Source: CADEDV01 sp964412375
Lineage (GTDB): Bacteria > Bacteroidota > Bacteroidia > Chitinophagales > Chitinophagaceae
Assembly (NCBI GenBank): GCA_964412375.1
Contig: CAYPOD010000016.1
Location: 6,813-70,812, forward strand
Length of the DNA: 64,000 nucleotides
Reading direction: 5' to 3'
This document shows positions 1-8,695 of this stretch, in pieces. The position numbers and the translations under genes are program-made. The first letter of the stretch is position 1. Every line of letters begins with the position of its first letter. The notes under the pieces were generated by a model that searched no databases, had not been told where the DNA came from, and saw only the letters and a list, made by a program, of their open reading frames with translations.

Positions 1-1
1 G

Positions 2-259
2 GATTTTAAAATGCAAAGTGGTATGGGTGGCAGTGTTTCCGTAAACATCACCAACCGGAAAGTGCATGGTCGTGAGTCTGTAACAACCGCTGCCGGCACA
101 TGGGATTGTTTTAAGATAACCTACAAAAGCCGCATAGTGATGAAACTGATTGTTGGTATTCCTATCAATGTGGAAGCAACAGAATGGTATGCACCGGGAA
201 TTGGTGTGGTGAAAACAGAAACAAGCGGGGGAAAAACAGAGATCACAGCTATTAAATAA
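2..259 (+). CDS. C-terminal fragment of TapB/DUF3108-like protein
   Basis: The reading frame is open to the left edge of the window, so only about the last 85 residues are seen and the true start lies outside. The fragment is beta-rich, with alternating hydrophobic residues and a GTWDCFKI / EWYAPGIGVVKTE pattern. That pattern resembles the C-terminus of TapB/DUF3108-like beta-barrel-fold envelope proteins of Bacteroidota. The function is not established. A hairpin terminator follows at 280-305, so this is the last gene of its transcript. The family call rests on pattern memory; the coding call itself is stronger. Confidence 0.6.
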   Translation, partial: DFKMQSGMGGSVSVNITNRKVHGRESVTTAAGTWDCFKITYKSRIVMKLIVGIPINVEATEWYAPGIGVVKTETSGGKTEITAIK

Positions 260-279
260 ACAGGAAATATTAATAATGC

Positions 280-305
280 AGCACAGTCTAACCGCTGTGC
301 TTTTT
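280..305 (+). terminator. Rho-independent terminator, convergent junction
   Basis: Arms AGCACAG (280-286) and CTGTGCT (295-301) enclose an 8-nt loop and are followed by a T-run. It ends transcription of the left-edge gene. The stop codon of the opposing rmlD gene (288-290) lies inside the hairpin loop, so the two convergent genes share it. Confidence 0.6.
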
Positions 306-1163
306 AATTTTTGCCAGGCAACGGCTGAGACTTTCTTTCCAGTTCTTTAATATGATACCGTTAGTTTGCTGAATTTTTGATTTATCCAGAACGGAATAGG
401 CGGGCCGTTTGGCCGCTGTGGGGTATGCTGAAGAAGGAACAGGAGTAATATTACATTTGCTTCCGGAAAGTTCTTTAATGGCAACCGCAAAATCATACCA
501 GGTGATCATTCCTTCATTGCTAAAATGATAAATTCCGGGTTGCCAGTTGCCGGAAGATATTATCTGCAAGATGGCTTCAGCAAGATCAGCAGCATAGGTT
601 GGGGAGCCGATTTGGTCGTTCACCACGTTGATTGAATCCCTTTCGTTCATCAGTTGCAGCATCGTCTTCACAAAATTCTTTCCATATTCAGAATAAACCC
701 ATGAAGTACGGATGATAATGGATGCAGGATTAAGTTGCAACGCCTGCCTTTCACCCTCCAGTTTGGAAGCGCCATACACTCCCTGCGGGTTGGTGGCGTC
801 ATCTTCCCTGTAAGGTGCTGTTGCCGTTCCATCAAATACATAATCTGTGGAGATATGAATGAACCGGCAATTATTTTCTTTGCAAACTGCTGCCAGCACA
901 CCCACCGCTTCTGCATTCACCTGGAAAGCCAGTTCCCTTTCCGATTCAGCACGGTCAACAGCCGTGTAAGCGGCGCAGTTGATAAGGTATTGCGGATGGT
1001 AAGCTTTGAATGAGTTTCGTACCAGTTCAAAATGATGTACAGGAAGATCTTCTCTTGATAAAAAAATAAATGAAAATTGCGGATAGACTGATTCAAGTTC
1101 CCTGATCTCTTTTCCCAACTGTCCATTGGAACCTGTTACCAATATCACAGGTTTTGTTGTCAT
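288..1163 (-). CDS. rfbD: dTDP-4-dehydrorhamnose reductase (RmlD)
   Basis: Reduces dTDP-4-keto-L-rhamnose to dTDP-L-rhamnose with NAD(P)H, the last step of dTDP-rhamnose synthesis in the cytoplasm. At 291 residues it has normal family length. It shows a Rossmann GSNGQLG motif at residues 11-17, STDYVFDG around 105-112, and the extended-SDR YxxxK pair (Y130, K134). It is the last gene of a six-gene minus-strand operon and overlaps the preceding rmlC by 4 nt (ATGA). Its stop codon falls in the terminator hairpin of the convergent neighbour. RmlA and RmlB are not in the window, so they must be encoded elsewhere if the pathway is complete. Confidence 0.92.
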   Translation of the reverse strand: MTTKPVILVTGSNGQLGKEIRELESVYPQFSFIFLSREDLPVHHFELVRNSFKAYHPQYLINCAAYTAVDRAESERELAFQVNAEAVGVLAAVCKENNCRFIHISTDYVFDGTATAPYREDDATNPQGVYGASKLEGERQALQLNPASIIIRTSWVYSEYGKNFVKTMLQLMNERDSINVVNDQIGSPTYAADLAEAILQIISSGNWQPGIYHFSNEGMITWYDFAVAIKELSGSKCNITPVPSSAYPTAAKRPAYSVLDKSKIQQTNGIILKNWKESLSRCLAKIKKHSG

Positions 1164-1720
1164 TCTTCAAAAACAAAACTATTTCTGCAATCAGCAAATG
1201 AGGGAAGAAATTTATCCTTTTCAGAAATGATGGCCTTTTCGGAAGGAATTCTCCAATCAATGGCCAATGCCGCATCATTATAAATAATCCCACCTTCACT
1301 TTCCTTATTATAAAAGCCATCGCACTTATAAAGAAGTTCCGCCTTATCACTTAGCACAGAAAATCCATGTGCAAACCCTTTTGGTATGTACAACTGTTTT
1401 TTGTTTTCTGAAGAAAGCTCTATAGCATAATGCCTGCCAAAGGTCGGAGATCCATATCTCAGGTCAACGGCAACATCAAGTACATTTCCAGCGATTGTCC
1501 GCACTAATTTTGACTGGGCAAATGGCGGTAACTGGTAGTGAAGGCCCCTGATTACTCCATACACCGACTGGGAGTGGTTATCCTGAACAAACCGCAGATC
1601 AATTCCCTGCTGCTTAAAAATAGCTTCGTTGTATGATTCATAAAAATATCCACGTTCGTCTTCGAAAACTTTGGGCTCAAATACCAGCAAACCGGGAATA
1701 TCAGTTGTAAAAAAAGGCAT
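1160..1720 (-). CDS. rfbC: dTDP-4-dehydrorhamnose 3,5-epimerase (RmlC)
   Basis: Epimerises dTDP-4-keto-6-deoxyglucose at C3 and C5, the third step to dTDP-L-rhamnose. It is a 186-residue cupin-type protein of normal length. Landmarks are DERGYFYESY at 21-30, the catalytic-base region RGLHYQ with H61, the following DVAVDLR strand, and YNKESEGGI near 137. The start is an ATG 2 nt downstream of the stop of the upstream dehydrogenase gene, and the end overlaps rfbD by 4 nt, which implies translational coupling. Confidence 0.93.
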   Translation of the reverse strand: MPFFTTDIPGLLVFEPKVFEDERGYFYESYNEAIFKQQGIDLRFVQDNHSQSVYGVIRGLHYQLPPFAQSKLVRTIAGNVLDVAVDLRYGSPTFGRHYAIELSSENKKQLYIPKGFAHGFSVLSDKAELLYKCDGFYNKESEGGIIYNDAALAIDWRIPSEKAIISEKDKFLPSFADCRNSFVFEE

Positions 1721-1722
1721 AG

Positions 1723-3012
1723 CTATAAACTCCAGTATGAACGGTTAACAATTTTATTACGGTAAATCCCTTTCAGGTCTGCAACCAGCCCATGTGATTT
1801 TGTAATGCCTGCAAAATAATCATCGTCAAGATGCATATACTCCCTGTGTGGCACAGTTACGATCACCGCATCATAGTCATTGCCGTTCTCCCTGGTCAAA
1901 CCGAATCCATATTCATGTTTCAGTTCTTCCGAATCTGCATACGGATCTTCGACTTCTACATTCACATAGTATGACTGTAATGCTTTCACCACTTCTGCCA
2001 CTTTTGAATTACGTATATCGCTTACGTTTTCTTTGAAGGTTGCACCCTTGATCAGCACTTTCGATGCTTTTACATCACCCGAATTCCTGATAATATGCTG
2101 TACCACTTTTTTGGCTACATATTTTGCCATGTTATCATTGATGTTACGTCCGGCGAGGATCACTTCGGCATCATAGCCCAGTTCATTGGCTTTATAAGTA
2201 AGATAATAGGGGTCTACACCGATACAATGACCGCCTACCAGGCCTGGTTGAAATTTTAAAAAATTCCACTTGGTACCGGCTGCTTCCAGCACTTCGTAGG
2301 TATTAATGTTCATCATGTCAAAAATGATGGACAATTCATTCATTAATGCAATGTTCAGGTCCCTTTGTGTATTTTCAATGATCTTGGCGGCTTCAGCCAC
2401 TTTGATGGAAGAGGCTTTATGCACACCGGCCTTCACCACCAGTTCATACACTTTGGCAATCGTTTCCAAAGATGCTGCATCACAACCTGATACCACTTTT
2501 ACAATTGTGGCAAGTGTATGTTGTTTATCTCCGGGATTAATTCTCTCAGGTGAATAGCCGATCTTAAAATCTTTTATGGCTTTTAACCCCGATAATTTTT
2601 CAATCACCGGCAAACAATCCTCCTCCGTACAACCGGGATATACAGTAGATTCAAACACCACATAATCTCCTTTCTTGATCACTTTGCCAATAGTTTCAGA
2701 TGCTTTTTGTACCGGTACAAGATCGGGCACATTATGCTCATCTACCGGCGTGGGTACAGCCACTATAAAGAACTTTGCCTCTCTCAGTACATCCAATGAA
2801 TCGGTAAAAACGATATCACATCCTTCAAAATCTTCACTGGAAAGTTCATTGCTGGGGTCAATACCCTGCTTCATCAGTTCAATACGTTTGGGATTAATGT
2901 CAAAACCGATCACGGACAGTTTCCGTGCAAACTCCAGTGCGATGGGTAGTCCTACATAACCAAGACCGATTACGGCCAGTTTTGCTTTTTTATCAACTAA
3001 ATCCTGGTACAT
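1723..3012 (-). CDS. nucleotide-sugar dehydrogenase, WbpO/TviB (UDP-HexNAc) type
   Basis: Predicted NAD-dependent four-electron oxidation of a UDP-N-acetylhexosamine (UDP-GalNAc or UDP-GlcNAc) to the uronic acid, supplying an acidic sugar for surface polysaccharide. It has the N-terminal NAD motif GLGYVGLP (16-23), an ESTVYPGCTE segment, and the catalytic cysteine C263 in GGHCIGVDPYY. These and the SPERINPGD motif separate the WbpA/WbpO/TviB group from true UDP-glucose dehydrogenases. At 429 residues it has the expected length. It lies third from the operon end, 2 nt before rfbC and 7 nt after the UXS gene. Exact substrate cannot be told from sequence. Confidence 0.88.
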   Translation of the reverse strand: MYQDLVDKKAKLAVIGLGYVGLPIALEFARKLSVIGFDINPKRIELMKQGIDPSNELSSEDFEGCDIVFTDSLDVLREAKFFIVAVPTPVDEHNVPDLVPVQKASETIGKVIKKGDYVVFESTVYPGCTEEDCLPVIEKLSGLKAIKDFKIGYSPERINPGDKQHTLATIVKVVSGCDAASLETIAKVYELVVKAGVHKASSIKVAEAAKIIENTQRDLNIALMNELSIIFDMMNINTYEVLEAAGTKWNFLKFQPGLVGGHCIGVDPYYLTYKANELGYDAEVILAGRNINDNMAKYVAKKVVQHIIRNSGDVKASKVLIKGATFKENVSDIRNSKVAEVVKALQSYYVNVEVEDPYADSEELKHEYGFGLTRENGNDYDAVIVTVPHREYMHLDDDYFAGITKSHGLVADLKGIYRNKIVNRSYWSL

Positions 3013-3019
3013 TATTCGT

Positions 3020-4006
3020 TTATTTCTGACTGATGAATTCTTTGGGTTGCTTCATTAATTCCTCTTCCGGCAATGATTTGAAATACTCATACGTTATTTT
3101 CAAACCTTCACTGCGGCTCACTTTGGGTTCCCATCCCAAAATATTTTTGGCTTTGGCGATATCCGGTTGTCTTTGTTTGGGATCATCCACCGGCAGGGGT
3201 TTATATATAATCTTTACTTTATTGCCTGTCAACGAAAGAATCTCTTCCGCAAATTCTTTTAAAGTGATCTCGTTGGGATTGCCAATGTTCACAGGCATGG
3301 TATAGTCGCTAAGCAATAAGCGATAAATTCCTTCAACCAGGTCATCTACAAAACAAAAACTTCGGGTTTGTGAGCCATCGCCAAAAACAGTAAGGTCTTC
3401 ACCACGCAAAGCCTGGCCGATAAAAGCGGGTAAGGCCCTGCCGTCGTTGAGCCGCATCCGCGGTCCGTAGGTATTGAATATCCTTACGATCCTTGTTTCC
3501 ACTCCATGGAATGTGAAATAAGCTCTCGTTATAGATTCCATATAACGTTTGGCTTCATCATAAACTCCTCTCGGGCCTACCGGGTTTACGTTTCCCCAAT
3601 ATTCTTCTGTTTGCGGATGCACCAGCGGATCACCATATACTTCACTGGTGGAAGCCACCAGTATTCTTGCCCCTTTAGCCTTGGCCAGGCCCAGGCAATT
3701 ATGTGTTCCCATTGCACCCACTTTCAAGGTCTGTATGGGAATTTTAAGGTAATCAATCGGGCTGGCCGGCGAGGCAAAATGCAAGATGTAGTCAAGCTGG
3801 CCGGGAATATGAATAAACTTCGTTACATCGTGATGATAAAATTCAAATTGTTCGAGTTTAAATAAATGCTCTATATTTTTCAGGTCACCGGTAATCAGGT
3901 TATCCATTCCTATAACATGATAACCTTCTTTGATAAACCGGTCGCAGAGATGCGAACCAAGAAAACCGGCTGCGCCGGTAACAAGAACACTTTTACGTTG
4001 TTGCAT
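3020..4006 (-). CDS. UDP-glucuronate decarboxylase (UDP-xylose synthase)
   Basis: Converts UDP-glucuronate to UDP-xylose with bound NAD, directly using the product of the Ugd encoded just upstream. It is an extended SDR of 328 residues with GAAGFLGSH at 11-19, STSEVYGDP near 120 and the Y149/K153 catalytic pair in GVYDEAKRY. GPRMRLNDGRALPAF and GDGSQTRSFCFVDDLV are typical of the UXS family. Spacing to both neighbours is 7 nt, consistent with one transcript. This pairing of Ugd and UXS predicts xylose or a xylose-derived sugar in a surface glycan. Confidence 0.9.
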   Translation of the reverse strand: MQQRKSVLVTGAAGFLGSHLCDRFIKEGYHVIGMDNLITGDLKNIEHLFKLEQFEFYHHDVTKFIHIPGQLDYILHFASPASPIDYLKIPIQTLKVGAMGTHNCLGLAKAKGARILVASTSEVYGDPLVHPQTEEYWGNVNPVGPRGVYDEAKRYMESITRAYFTFHGVETRIVRIFNTYGPRMRLNDGRALPAFIGQALRGEDLTVFGDGSQTRSFCFVDDLVEGIYRLLLSDYTMPVNIGNPNEITLKEFAEEILSLTGNKVKIIYKPLPVDDPKQRQPDIAKAKNILGWEPKVSRSEGLKITYEYFKSLPEEELMKQPKEFISQK

Positions 4007-4013
4007 TTAAATA

Positions 4014-5324
4014 TTAGTTTATGATAGCCCGCCCCACACTTACATAGTGGAATCCCAGTTTCTTCATTGTTTCCAGGTCAAAGAGATTTCTACCGTCGAA
4101 GATAGCCTTGTTTTTCAACGCAGAAATGATTTGCGAAAAATCCGGTGTTCGAAACTCATTCCACTCTGTGGCAATGATCAATGCGTCTGCATTTTTTAAT
4201 GCCCCATAACGGCTGTCTGCATAAATTATTTTATCACCGATCTGTGTTTTGACATTCTTCATGGCTTCCGGGTCAAAAGCAGTGATTGTTGCGCCTGCTT
4301 TTGTCAGTTCTTCGATCATATACAAAGCCGGTGCTTCGCGGATATCATCTGTATTTGGCTTAAAGGCAAGCCCCCATAGCGCAAAATGCTTTCCTTTCAG
4401 ATCACCGTTAAAATAATGATTGATCGCCGGCATCAGGTGCAGCTTTTGCTTTTGATTGACATCCATCACGGCATTCAATATCTGGAAATCATAATTCACT
4501 TCACTGGCCGATTTCACCAATGCCTGCACATCTTTGGGGAAACAACTGCCTCCATAACCTATTCCCGGGAAAAGAAATCGTTTGCCAATTCTTTCATCAC
4601 TGCCGATACCACGGCGTACCATATCTACATCTGCGCCAAGCAGCTCGCATAGCTTCGCCACCTCATTCATAAAAGATATTTTGGTGGCAAGAAAAGAATT
4701 TGCGGCATACTTGGTCAGCTCTGCTGAACGTTCATCCATGAAAATAACAGGATTGCCCTGGCGAACAAATGGTGCATACAACTCACTCATCACTTTTCTT
4801 GCTCTCTCCGAATTGGTGCCGATGACCACACGGTCAGGTTTCATAAAATCTTCAACAGCCACTCCTTCTCTTAAAAATTCCGGGTTGCTCACCACATCAA
4901 ATTCTCCTTTATAATTTTTAGCAATAGCAGTATGCACCTTTTCCGCCGTTCCCACCGGCACGGTGCTTTTGTCCACTATCACTTTGTAGTCCGAAAGAAT
5001 CTTTCCGAGATCTTCAGCCACCCCTAGTACATATTTCAGATCGGCTGAACCATCCTCGCCGGGTGGAGTAGGCAAAGCAAGAAAAATGACCTCTGCATCA
5101 CGAATACCTGCTGCAAGGTCAGTGGTAAAATACAGCCGTTGCTCTTTGAGGTTACGGAGAAATATTTTTTCCAGTCCCGGTTCATAGATAGTAATCTCAC
5201 CGTTGCTGAGCTTTTTCACTTTGTTTACGTCTATATCCACACAGGTTACCGTATTGCCTGTTTCAGCAAAACAGGTTCCTGTTACCAATCCAACATAGCC
5301 CGTTCCAACGACTGCAATTTTCAT
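4014..5324 (-). CDS. ugd: UDP-glucose 6-dehydrogenase
   Basis: Oxidises UDP-glucose to UDP-glucuronate with two NAD. The 436-residue protein has the N-terminal NAD motif GTGYVGLVTG (7-16), the VSNPEFLREG motif near 145-154, and catalytic C261 in GYGGSCFPKD. Central and C-terminal UDP-binding domains are complete (FKPNTDDIREAP, FDGRNLFD). It is the second gene of the operon, 7 nt after the aminotransferase gene and 7 nt before the decarboxylase that uses its product. Confidence 0.95.
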   Translation of the reverse strand: MKIAVVGTGYVGLVTGTCFAETGNTVTCVDIDVNKVKKLSNGEITIYEPGLEKIFLRNLKEQRLYFTTDLAAGIRDAEVIFLALPTPPGEDGSADLKYVLGVAEDLGKILSDYKVIVDKSTVPVGTAEKVHTAIAKNYKGEFDVVSNPEFLREGVAVEDFMKPDRVVIGTNSERARKVMSELYAPFVRQGNPVIFMDERSAELTKYAANSFLATKISFMNEVAKLCELLGADVDMVRRGIGSDERIGKRFLFPGIGYGGSCFPKDVQALVKSASEVNYDFQILNAVMDVNQKQKLHLMPAINHYFNGDLKGKHFALWGLAFKPNTDDIREAPALYMIEELTKAGATITAFDPEAMKNVKTQIGDKIIYADSRYGALKNADALIIATEWNEFRTPDFSQIISALKNKAIFDGRNLFDLETMKKLGFHYVSVGRAIIN

Positions 5325-5331
5325 GTAATTA

Positions 5332-6462
5332 TTATTTATTTAGGTATTCTAATACTTTTGATGAAATAAAACCCAGTTGCTCATTGTCCATCTCGGTGTG
5401 TATGGGCAGCGAGATCACTCTTTCGGTCAACCAGTCGGTCACCGGCATTTCCTGTGAGGCCACATTGAAATGCGCAAACATTTTTTGCTTATGACCCGGC
5501 ACCGGGTAATAGATCATAGCGGGTATTTTATGTTCAGCCAAAAATGTTTTTAACCCATTCCTGTCAACTCCTTCCAGCAAGACCGTGTATTGATGAAAAA
5601 CATGGTGACTATACTCTGCCCTGTAAGGCGTGCTGATCTTTGGATGATTGGCAAAAGCCTTGTCATAAAAATCAGCCACCGCACTCCTGGCCTCAGTATA
5701 ATCATCAAGATGTTTTAGTTTGATGCCCAATATAGCTGCCTGTATGGAATCGAGACGGCTGTTGCAGCCCACCACATCATGATAGTATTGCCTGCTCTGG
5801 CCATGATTAGCGATCATTCGGATTTTAGCGGCCAGTTCATCATCATGGGTGAAAATAGCGCCGCCATCACCAAAAGCACCAAGATTTTTTGAAGGATAAA
5901 AAGAGGTTGTACCAATATGACCAATGGTGCCTGTCTTTTTAACTGACCCATCTGAAAACCGGTAACTGCTGCCAATAGCCTGTGCATTATCTTCTATCAC
6001 AAACAGGTTATGCTTTTGAGCAATGTCCATGATCTCCTGCATGGGTGCAGACTGGCCGTATAAATGAACCGGGACAATGGCTTTTGTTTTTGGAGTGATC
6101 GCTTTCTCCAGCGCTGCCGGATCGATGCAAAAAGTTTTGGGATCCACTTCCACAAACACCGGTGTAAGCCTGAGCAGGGCAATCACTTCTGTAGTGGCAA
6201 TATAGGTGAATGAAGGAGTGATGACCTCATCACCCGGCTGCAATCCAAGGGCCATCATGGCAATTTGCAATGCATCGGTACCGTTGGCACAAGGTATCGT
6301 ATGCTTAACGTCCAGATAGGCTGAAAGACCATTGGCAAAATCTGTTACCGCCTTCCCGTTTATAAACGCCGTGCTTTCCATGACTTCCAGTACAGCCCTG
6401 TCCACATCATCTTTTATTTTATGATACTGCGTCTTCGTGTCAACCATTTGGATCGGTCGCAT
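5332..6462 (-). CDS. DegT/DnrJ/EryC1/StrS family sugar aminotransferase
   Basis: PLP-dependent fold-type I aminotransferase that normally transfers an amino group to a keto-sugar nucleotide. The 376-residue protein has the expected ANGTDALQIA cofactor-phosphate region (59-68), VIEDNAQAIGS (155-165) and the Schiff-base lysine K192 in SFYPSKNLGAFGDGG. It is the first gene of the nucleotide-sugar operon, with a candidate promoter 115 nt upstream. Its keto-sugar donor is not obvious, because no matching 4,6-dehydratase or 3-dehydrogenase lies beside it. The product could be a 3-amino or 4-amino sugar. Confidence 0.9.
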   Translation of the reverse strand: MRPIQMVDTKTQYHKIKDDVDRAVLEVMESTAFINGKAVTDFANGLSAYLDVKHTIPCANGTDALQIAMMALGLQPGDEVITPSFTYIATTEVIALLRLTPVFVEVDPKTFCIDPAALEKAITPKTKAIVPVHLYGQSAPMQEIMDIAQKHNLFVIEDNAQAIGSSYRFSDGSVKKTGTIGHIGTTSFYPSKNLGAFGDGGAIFTHDDELAAKIRMIANHGQSRQYYHDVVGCNSRLDSIQAAILGIKLKHLDDYTEARSAVADFYDKAFANHPKISTPYRAEYSHHVFHQYTVLLEGVDRNGLKTFLAEHKIPAMIYYPVPGHKQKMFAHFNVASQEMPVTDWLTERVISLPIHTEMDNEQLGFISSKVLEYLNK

Positions 6463-6492
6463 CCGGGAAAGGGTTTAAAGATTCAAGAGGTC

Positions 6493-6506
6493 ATTTTGAT
6501 CAAAAT
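6493..6506. repeat. 14-bp perfect palindrome in operon leader
   Basis: ATTTTGATCAAAAT is a perfect palindrome 31 nt upstream of the aminotransferase start, inside the predicted leader of the nucleotide-sugar operon. It could be an operator, but no regulator is known for it and it is short enough to be chance. Confidence 0.3.
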
Positions 6507-6576
6507 GCAAGTATCAACCGCACCTTTTCTGCCGCACCATAGCCATCTTAACCTGCCTGGCTTTAAATAAGTGGCG

Positions 6577-6584
6577 CAAAAATA
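6577..6584 (-). promoter_or_regulatory. Candidate -7 element for nucleotide-sugar operon
   Basis: The minus strand reads TATTTTTG followed by C, matching the Bacteroidota -7 consensus TAnnTTTG. A start near 6570 would give a leader of about 108 nt before the aminotransferase ATG. No clear -33 TTTG was found at the usual spacing. Confidence 0.45.
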
Positions 6585-6615
6585 GTAAAATAAGGATAGT
6601 TTACCCGATTGCTTT

Positions 6616-6623
6616 TACTTTTG
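6616..6623 (+). promoter_or_regulatory. Candidate -7 element for waaA
   Basis: TACTTTTG matches TAnnTTTG. It would place the transcript start near 6630, downstream of the most upstream possible TTG codon (6609). It therefore supports the internal TTG at 6645 as the waaA start. The -33 box is not evident. Confidence 0.45.
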
Positions 6624-6644
6624 TCCGGCTTAACTATCAAAGAC

Positions 6645-7913
6645 TTGGGACTTATTTTCTATCATATCTTTTTGGCATTGTTCCATATGGCTGTTTTGGT
6701 ATCTTCCCTGTTCAGTGCCAAGGCCAGGAAATGGAGGGAAGGGCGCCGTAGTATTTTTCAGCGGCTGAAACAAGCTATCCCGGCAAATGAAAAGGTCATC
6801 TGGATGCATTGTGCATCACTGGGTGAGTTTGAACAAGGCCGGCCCGTGCTGGAAAACATCCGCCGGCAATATCCCGGTCATAAAATCCTGCTTACTTTTT
6901 TTTCCCCTTCGGGCTATGAGATCAGGAAAAACTACGATGGTGCAGACTGGGTTTTTTATTTACCCATGGATGGTCGCCGCAATGCCCGGTGTTTTATGGA
7001 GATCATCCATCCAACCCTGGTGATCTTTGTAAAATATGAATTCTGGTATTACTATCTGACAGCAGTGAAAAAGAAAAACATACCTCTATTACTTATTTCT
7101 TCCAGCTTTCGCAGCCAGCAGCTTTTTTTCCGCTGGTATGGAGGCCTGCATCGCAAAATGCTTCATTGCTTCACTCACATATTTGTACAGGATAGCCAAT
7201 CAAAAGCGTTATTGGACAAAGCCGGCCTGGCTGTCAGCTGCAGTGTTGCCGGGGATACCCGCTTTGACAGGGTTTCTGCTATCGCTGATAAATTTGAACC
7301 CATTTCAGCAATAGAAATTTTTGCAGATAACAAAAAAGTTTTTATTGCCGGCAGCACCTGGCCCGAAGATGAAAGGGTTATTCAAAAGGCTTTTGCCACA
7401 TTAACTGACAATGACCTCAAACTCATCATTGCCCCGCATGAAATCAATGAGCGTCATATCAGCAACCTGTTGAAATTATTTCCTGGTGCGCTGTTGTACT
7501 CACAATTCAATACAGAAGCAGCCAAAAATGCTGCTGTCCTGATCATTGATAATATCGGCATGTTATCCCGGCTGTATAAATATGCATGGATCACTTATGT
7601 GGGCGGCGCCCAGATCAAAAGAGGTATACACAATGTGCTGGAAGCAGCTGTATATGACAAGATCGTTTTGTTTGGTCCTGAATATGATAAAAATCCGGAA
7701 GTGGTTGAACTTGTCAAAGCCGGTGGCGGTATTCCCATCAATGACATACAAAAAGATGGCCAGTTACTGCGGCAGGTAATTGAAGTGTTGCTGGCCGGTC
7801 AGGAGGAATATGCAATGCGCAGTAAAGCAGCGGGGGATTTTGTGAGAGATCGCCGCGGTGCAACGGCTTCTATTATGCGTTTCATTCAGGAGAACCGTCT
7901 TTTGACCAACTGA
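6645..7913 (+). CDS. waaA: 3-deoxy-D-manno-octulosonic acid (Kdo) transferase
   Basis: Transfers Kdo from CMP-Kdo to lipid A at the inner membrane, the first step of LPS core assembly. It is a GT-B glycosyltransferase (GT30) of about 422 residues with an N-terminal membrane anchor (FYHIFLALFHMAVLVSSLF), then WMHCASLGEFEQGRP with the conserved catalytic glutamate. Further landmarks are VKYEFWYYYL, VAGDTRFDRV, GSTWPEDE, and IKRGIHNVLEAA in the donor-binding half. I chose TTG at 6645 because the frame has no suitable ATG there, and because a -7 promoter element (6616-6623) overlaps the longer N-terminus. The last 28 nt overlap the convergent gene on the other strand. Confidence 0.88.
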   Translation: MGLIFYHIFLALFHMAVLVSSLFSAKARKWREGRRSIFQRLKQAIPANEKVIWMHCASLGEFEQGRPVLENIRRQYPGHKILLTFFSPSGYEIRKNYDGADWVFYLPMDGRRNARCFMEIIHPTLVIFVKYEFWYYYLTAVKKKNIPLLLISSSFRSQQLFFRWYGGLHRKMLHCFTHIFVQDSQSKALLDKAGLAVSCSVAGDTRFDRVSAIADKFEPISAIEIFADNKKVFIAGSTWPEDERVIQKAFATLTDNDLKLIIAPHEINERHISNLLKLFPGALLYSQFNTEAAKNAAVLIIDNIGMLSRLYKYAWITYVGGAQIKRGIHNVLEAAVYDKIVLFGPEYDKNPEVVELVKAGGGIPINDIQKDGQLLRQVIEVLLAGQEEYAMRSKAAGDFVRDRRGATASIMRFIQENRLLTN

Positions 7914-8599
7914 TCAAAATGTGCAACAATAGGGTTATCGTTGCTCCAGCCCAATTTAGTTTTCATTTCCCGGTTAATCCAGTATTCAGCTTCAGCATAA
8001 ATATTAAAGTTGTTGATCGTTTTGATGCTGCGTTCATACATCGCTTCATCGCCCCTGAAAAGTTCATTAATAAACAGAAACCGGTCGTTGATGCCGATGG
8101 CTTTGCGCAGATCTTTCACCGGTGTTTCTTTCAGCACTTCCACCAGTTCTGTTTTGTTTTGTTTCAGTTTATCATTTAGCGACTCGGCGAGGCTGCTGTT
8201 ATCATTTAGTTCCTTATCTCTAGGCTGATGGGAAAGAGTAGGAATTTCTGTCATCGGGTCAAAAACCATATCCAGCTGGCCATTCTTTTGCAACAGGGAT
8301 ACAGCGCCATCATCCACCAGCAGGGTTTCTTTCACCCGTTGAGTTTGTGTTTCTTTGGCGGGCTCATGCACAGGTGCCGGTTTTGGTGCAAACTTTTCAT
8401 ATTGCGAAGCTGTCACAGCCGGTGTTGATGGCAGCAAAACGGCCACTTTTGAAGTGCCCAGCGTTTTAGCGCTGTCCCGCTGCTGCAATAAAGCCAGTTC
8501 CTGTTGCAGCAGTTGAACTGTCAACAGCATTTGTGCAGGATCTGTTTGCTGCTCAAACTGTGTTTTCAGTTTATGTATCAATGTTTCTATTCGTTGCAT
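7886..8599 (-). CDS. Conserved Bacteroidota protein of unknown function
   Basis: The predicted soluble protein has 237 residues. The first ~45 residues form a helical, glutamine-rich segment (QLLQQELALLQQ) with coiled-coil potential. Residues 50-140 are low-complexity and probably disordered. The C-terminal ~90 residues (VKDLRKAIGINDRFLFINEL through WINREMKTKLGW) look like a conserved helical domain. I do not recognise a catalytic motif. It faces waaA with a 28-nt 3' overlap and diverges from tdk. Its role is unknown. Confidence 0.7.
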   Translation of the reverse strand: MQRIETLIHKLKTQFEQQTDPAQMLLTVQLLQQELALLQQRDSAKTLGTSKVAVLLPSTPAVTASQYEKFAPKPAPVHEPAKETQTQRVKETLLVDDGAVSLLQKNGQLDMVFDPMTEIPTLSHQPRDKELNDNSSLAESLNDKLKQNKTELVEVLKETPVKDLRKAIGINDRFLFINELFRGDEAMYERSIKTINNFNIYAEAEYWINREMKTKLGWSNDNPIVAHFDQLVKRRFS

Positions 8600-8604
8600 T
8601 TTGC

Positions 8605-8612
8605 TACTTTTG
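8605..8612 (+). promoter_or_regulatory. Candidate -7 element for tdk
   Basis: TACTTTTG fits the TAnnTTTG -7 consensus and lies 83 nt before the tdk ATG in the divergent intergenic region. No -33 match at proper spacing was seen, so this is a weak call. Confidence 0.35.
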
Positions 8613-8695
8613 GCCGGTTGGCCGGTGGCGGACTAAAATTACAAACTGTTTACCAATATAACTGTCAGGTTTTTTACGAAGTATAAATCTTAACA

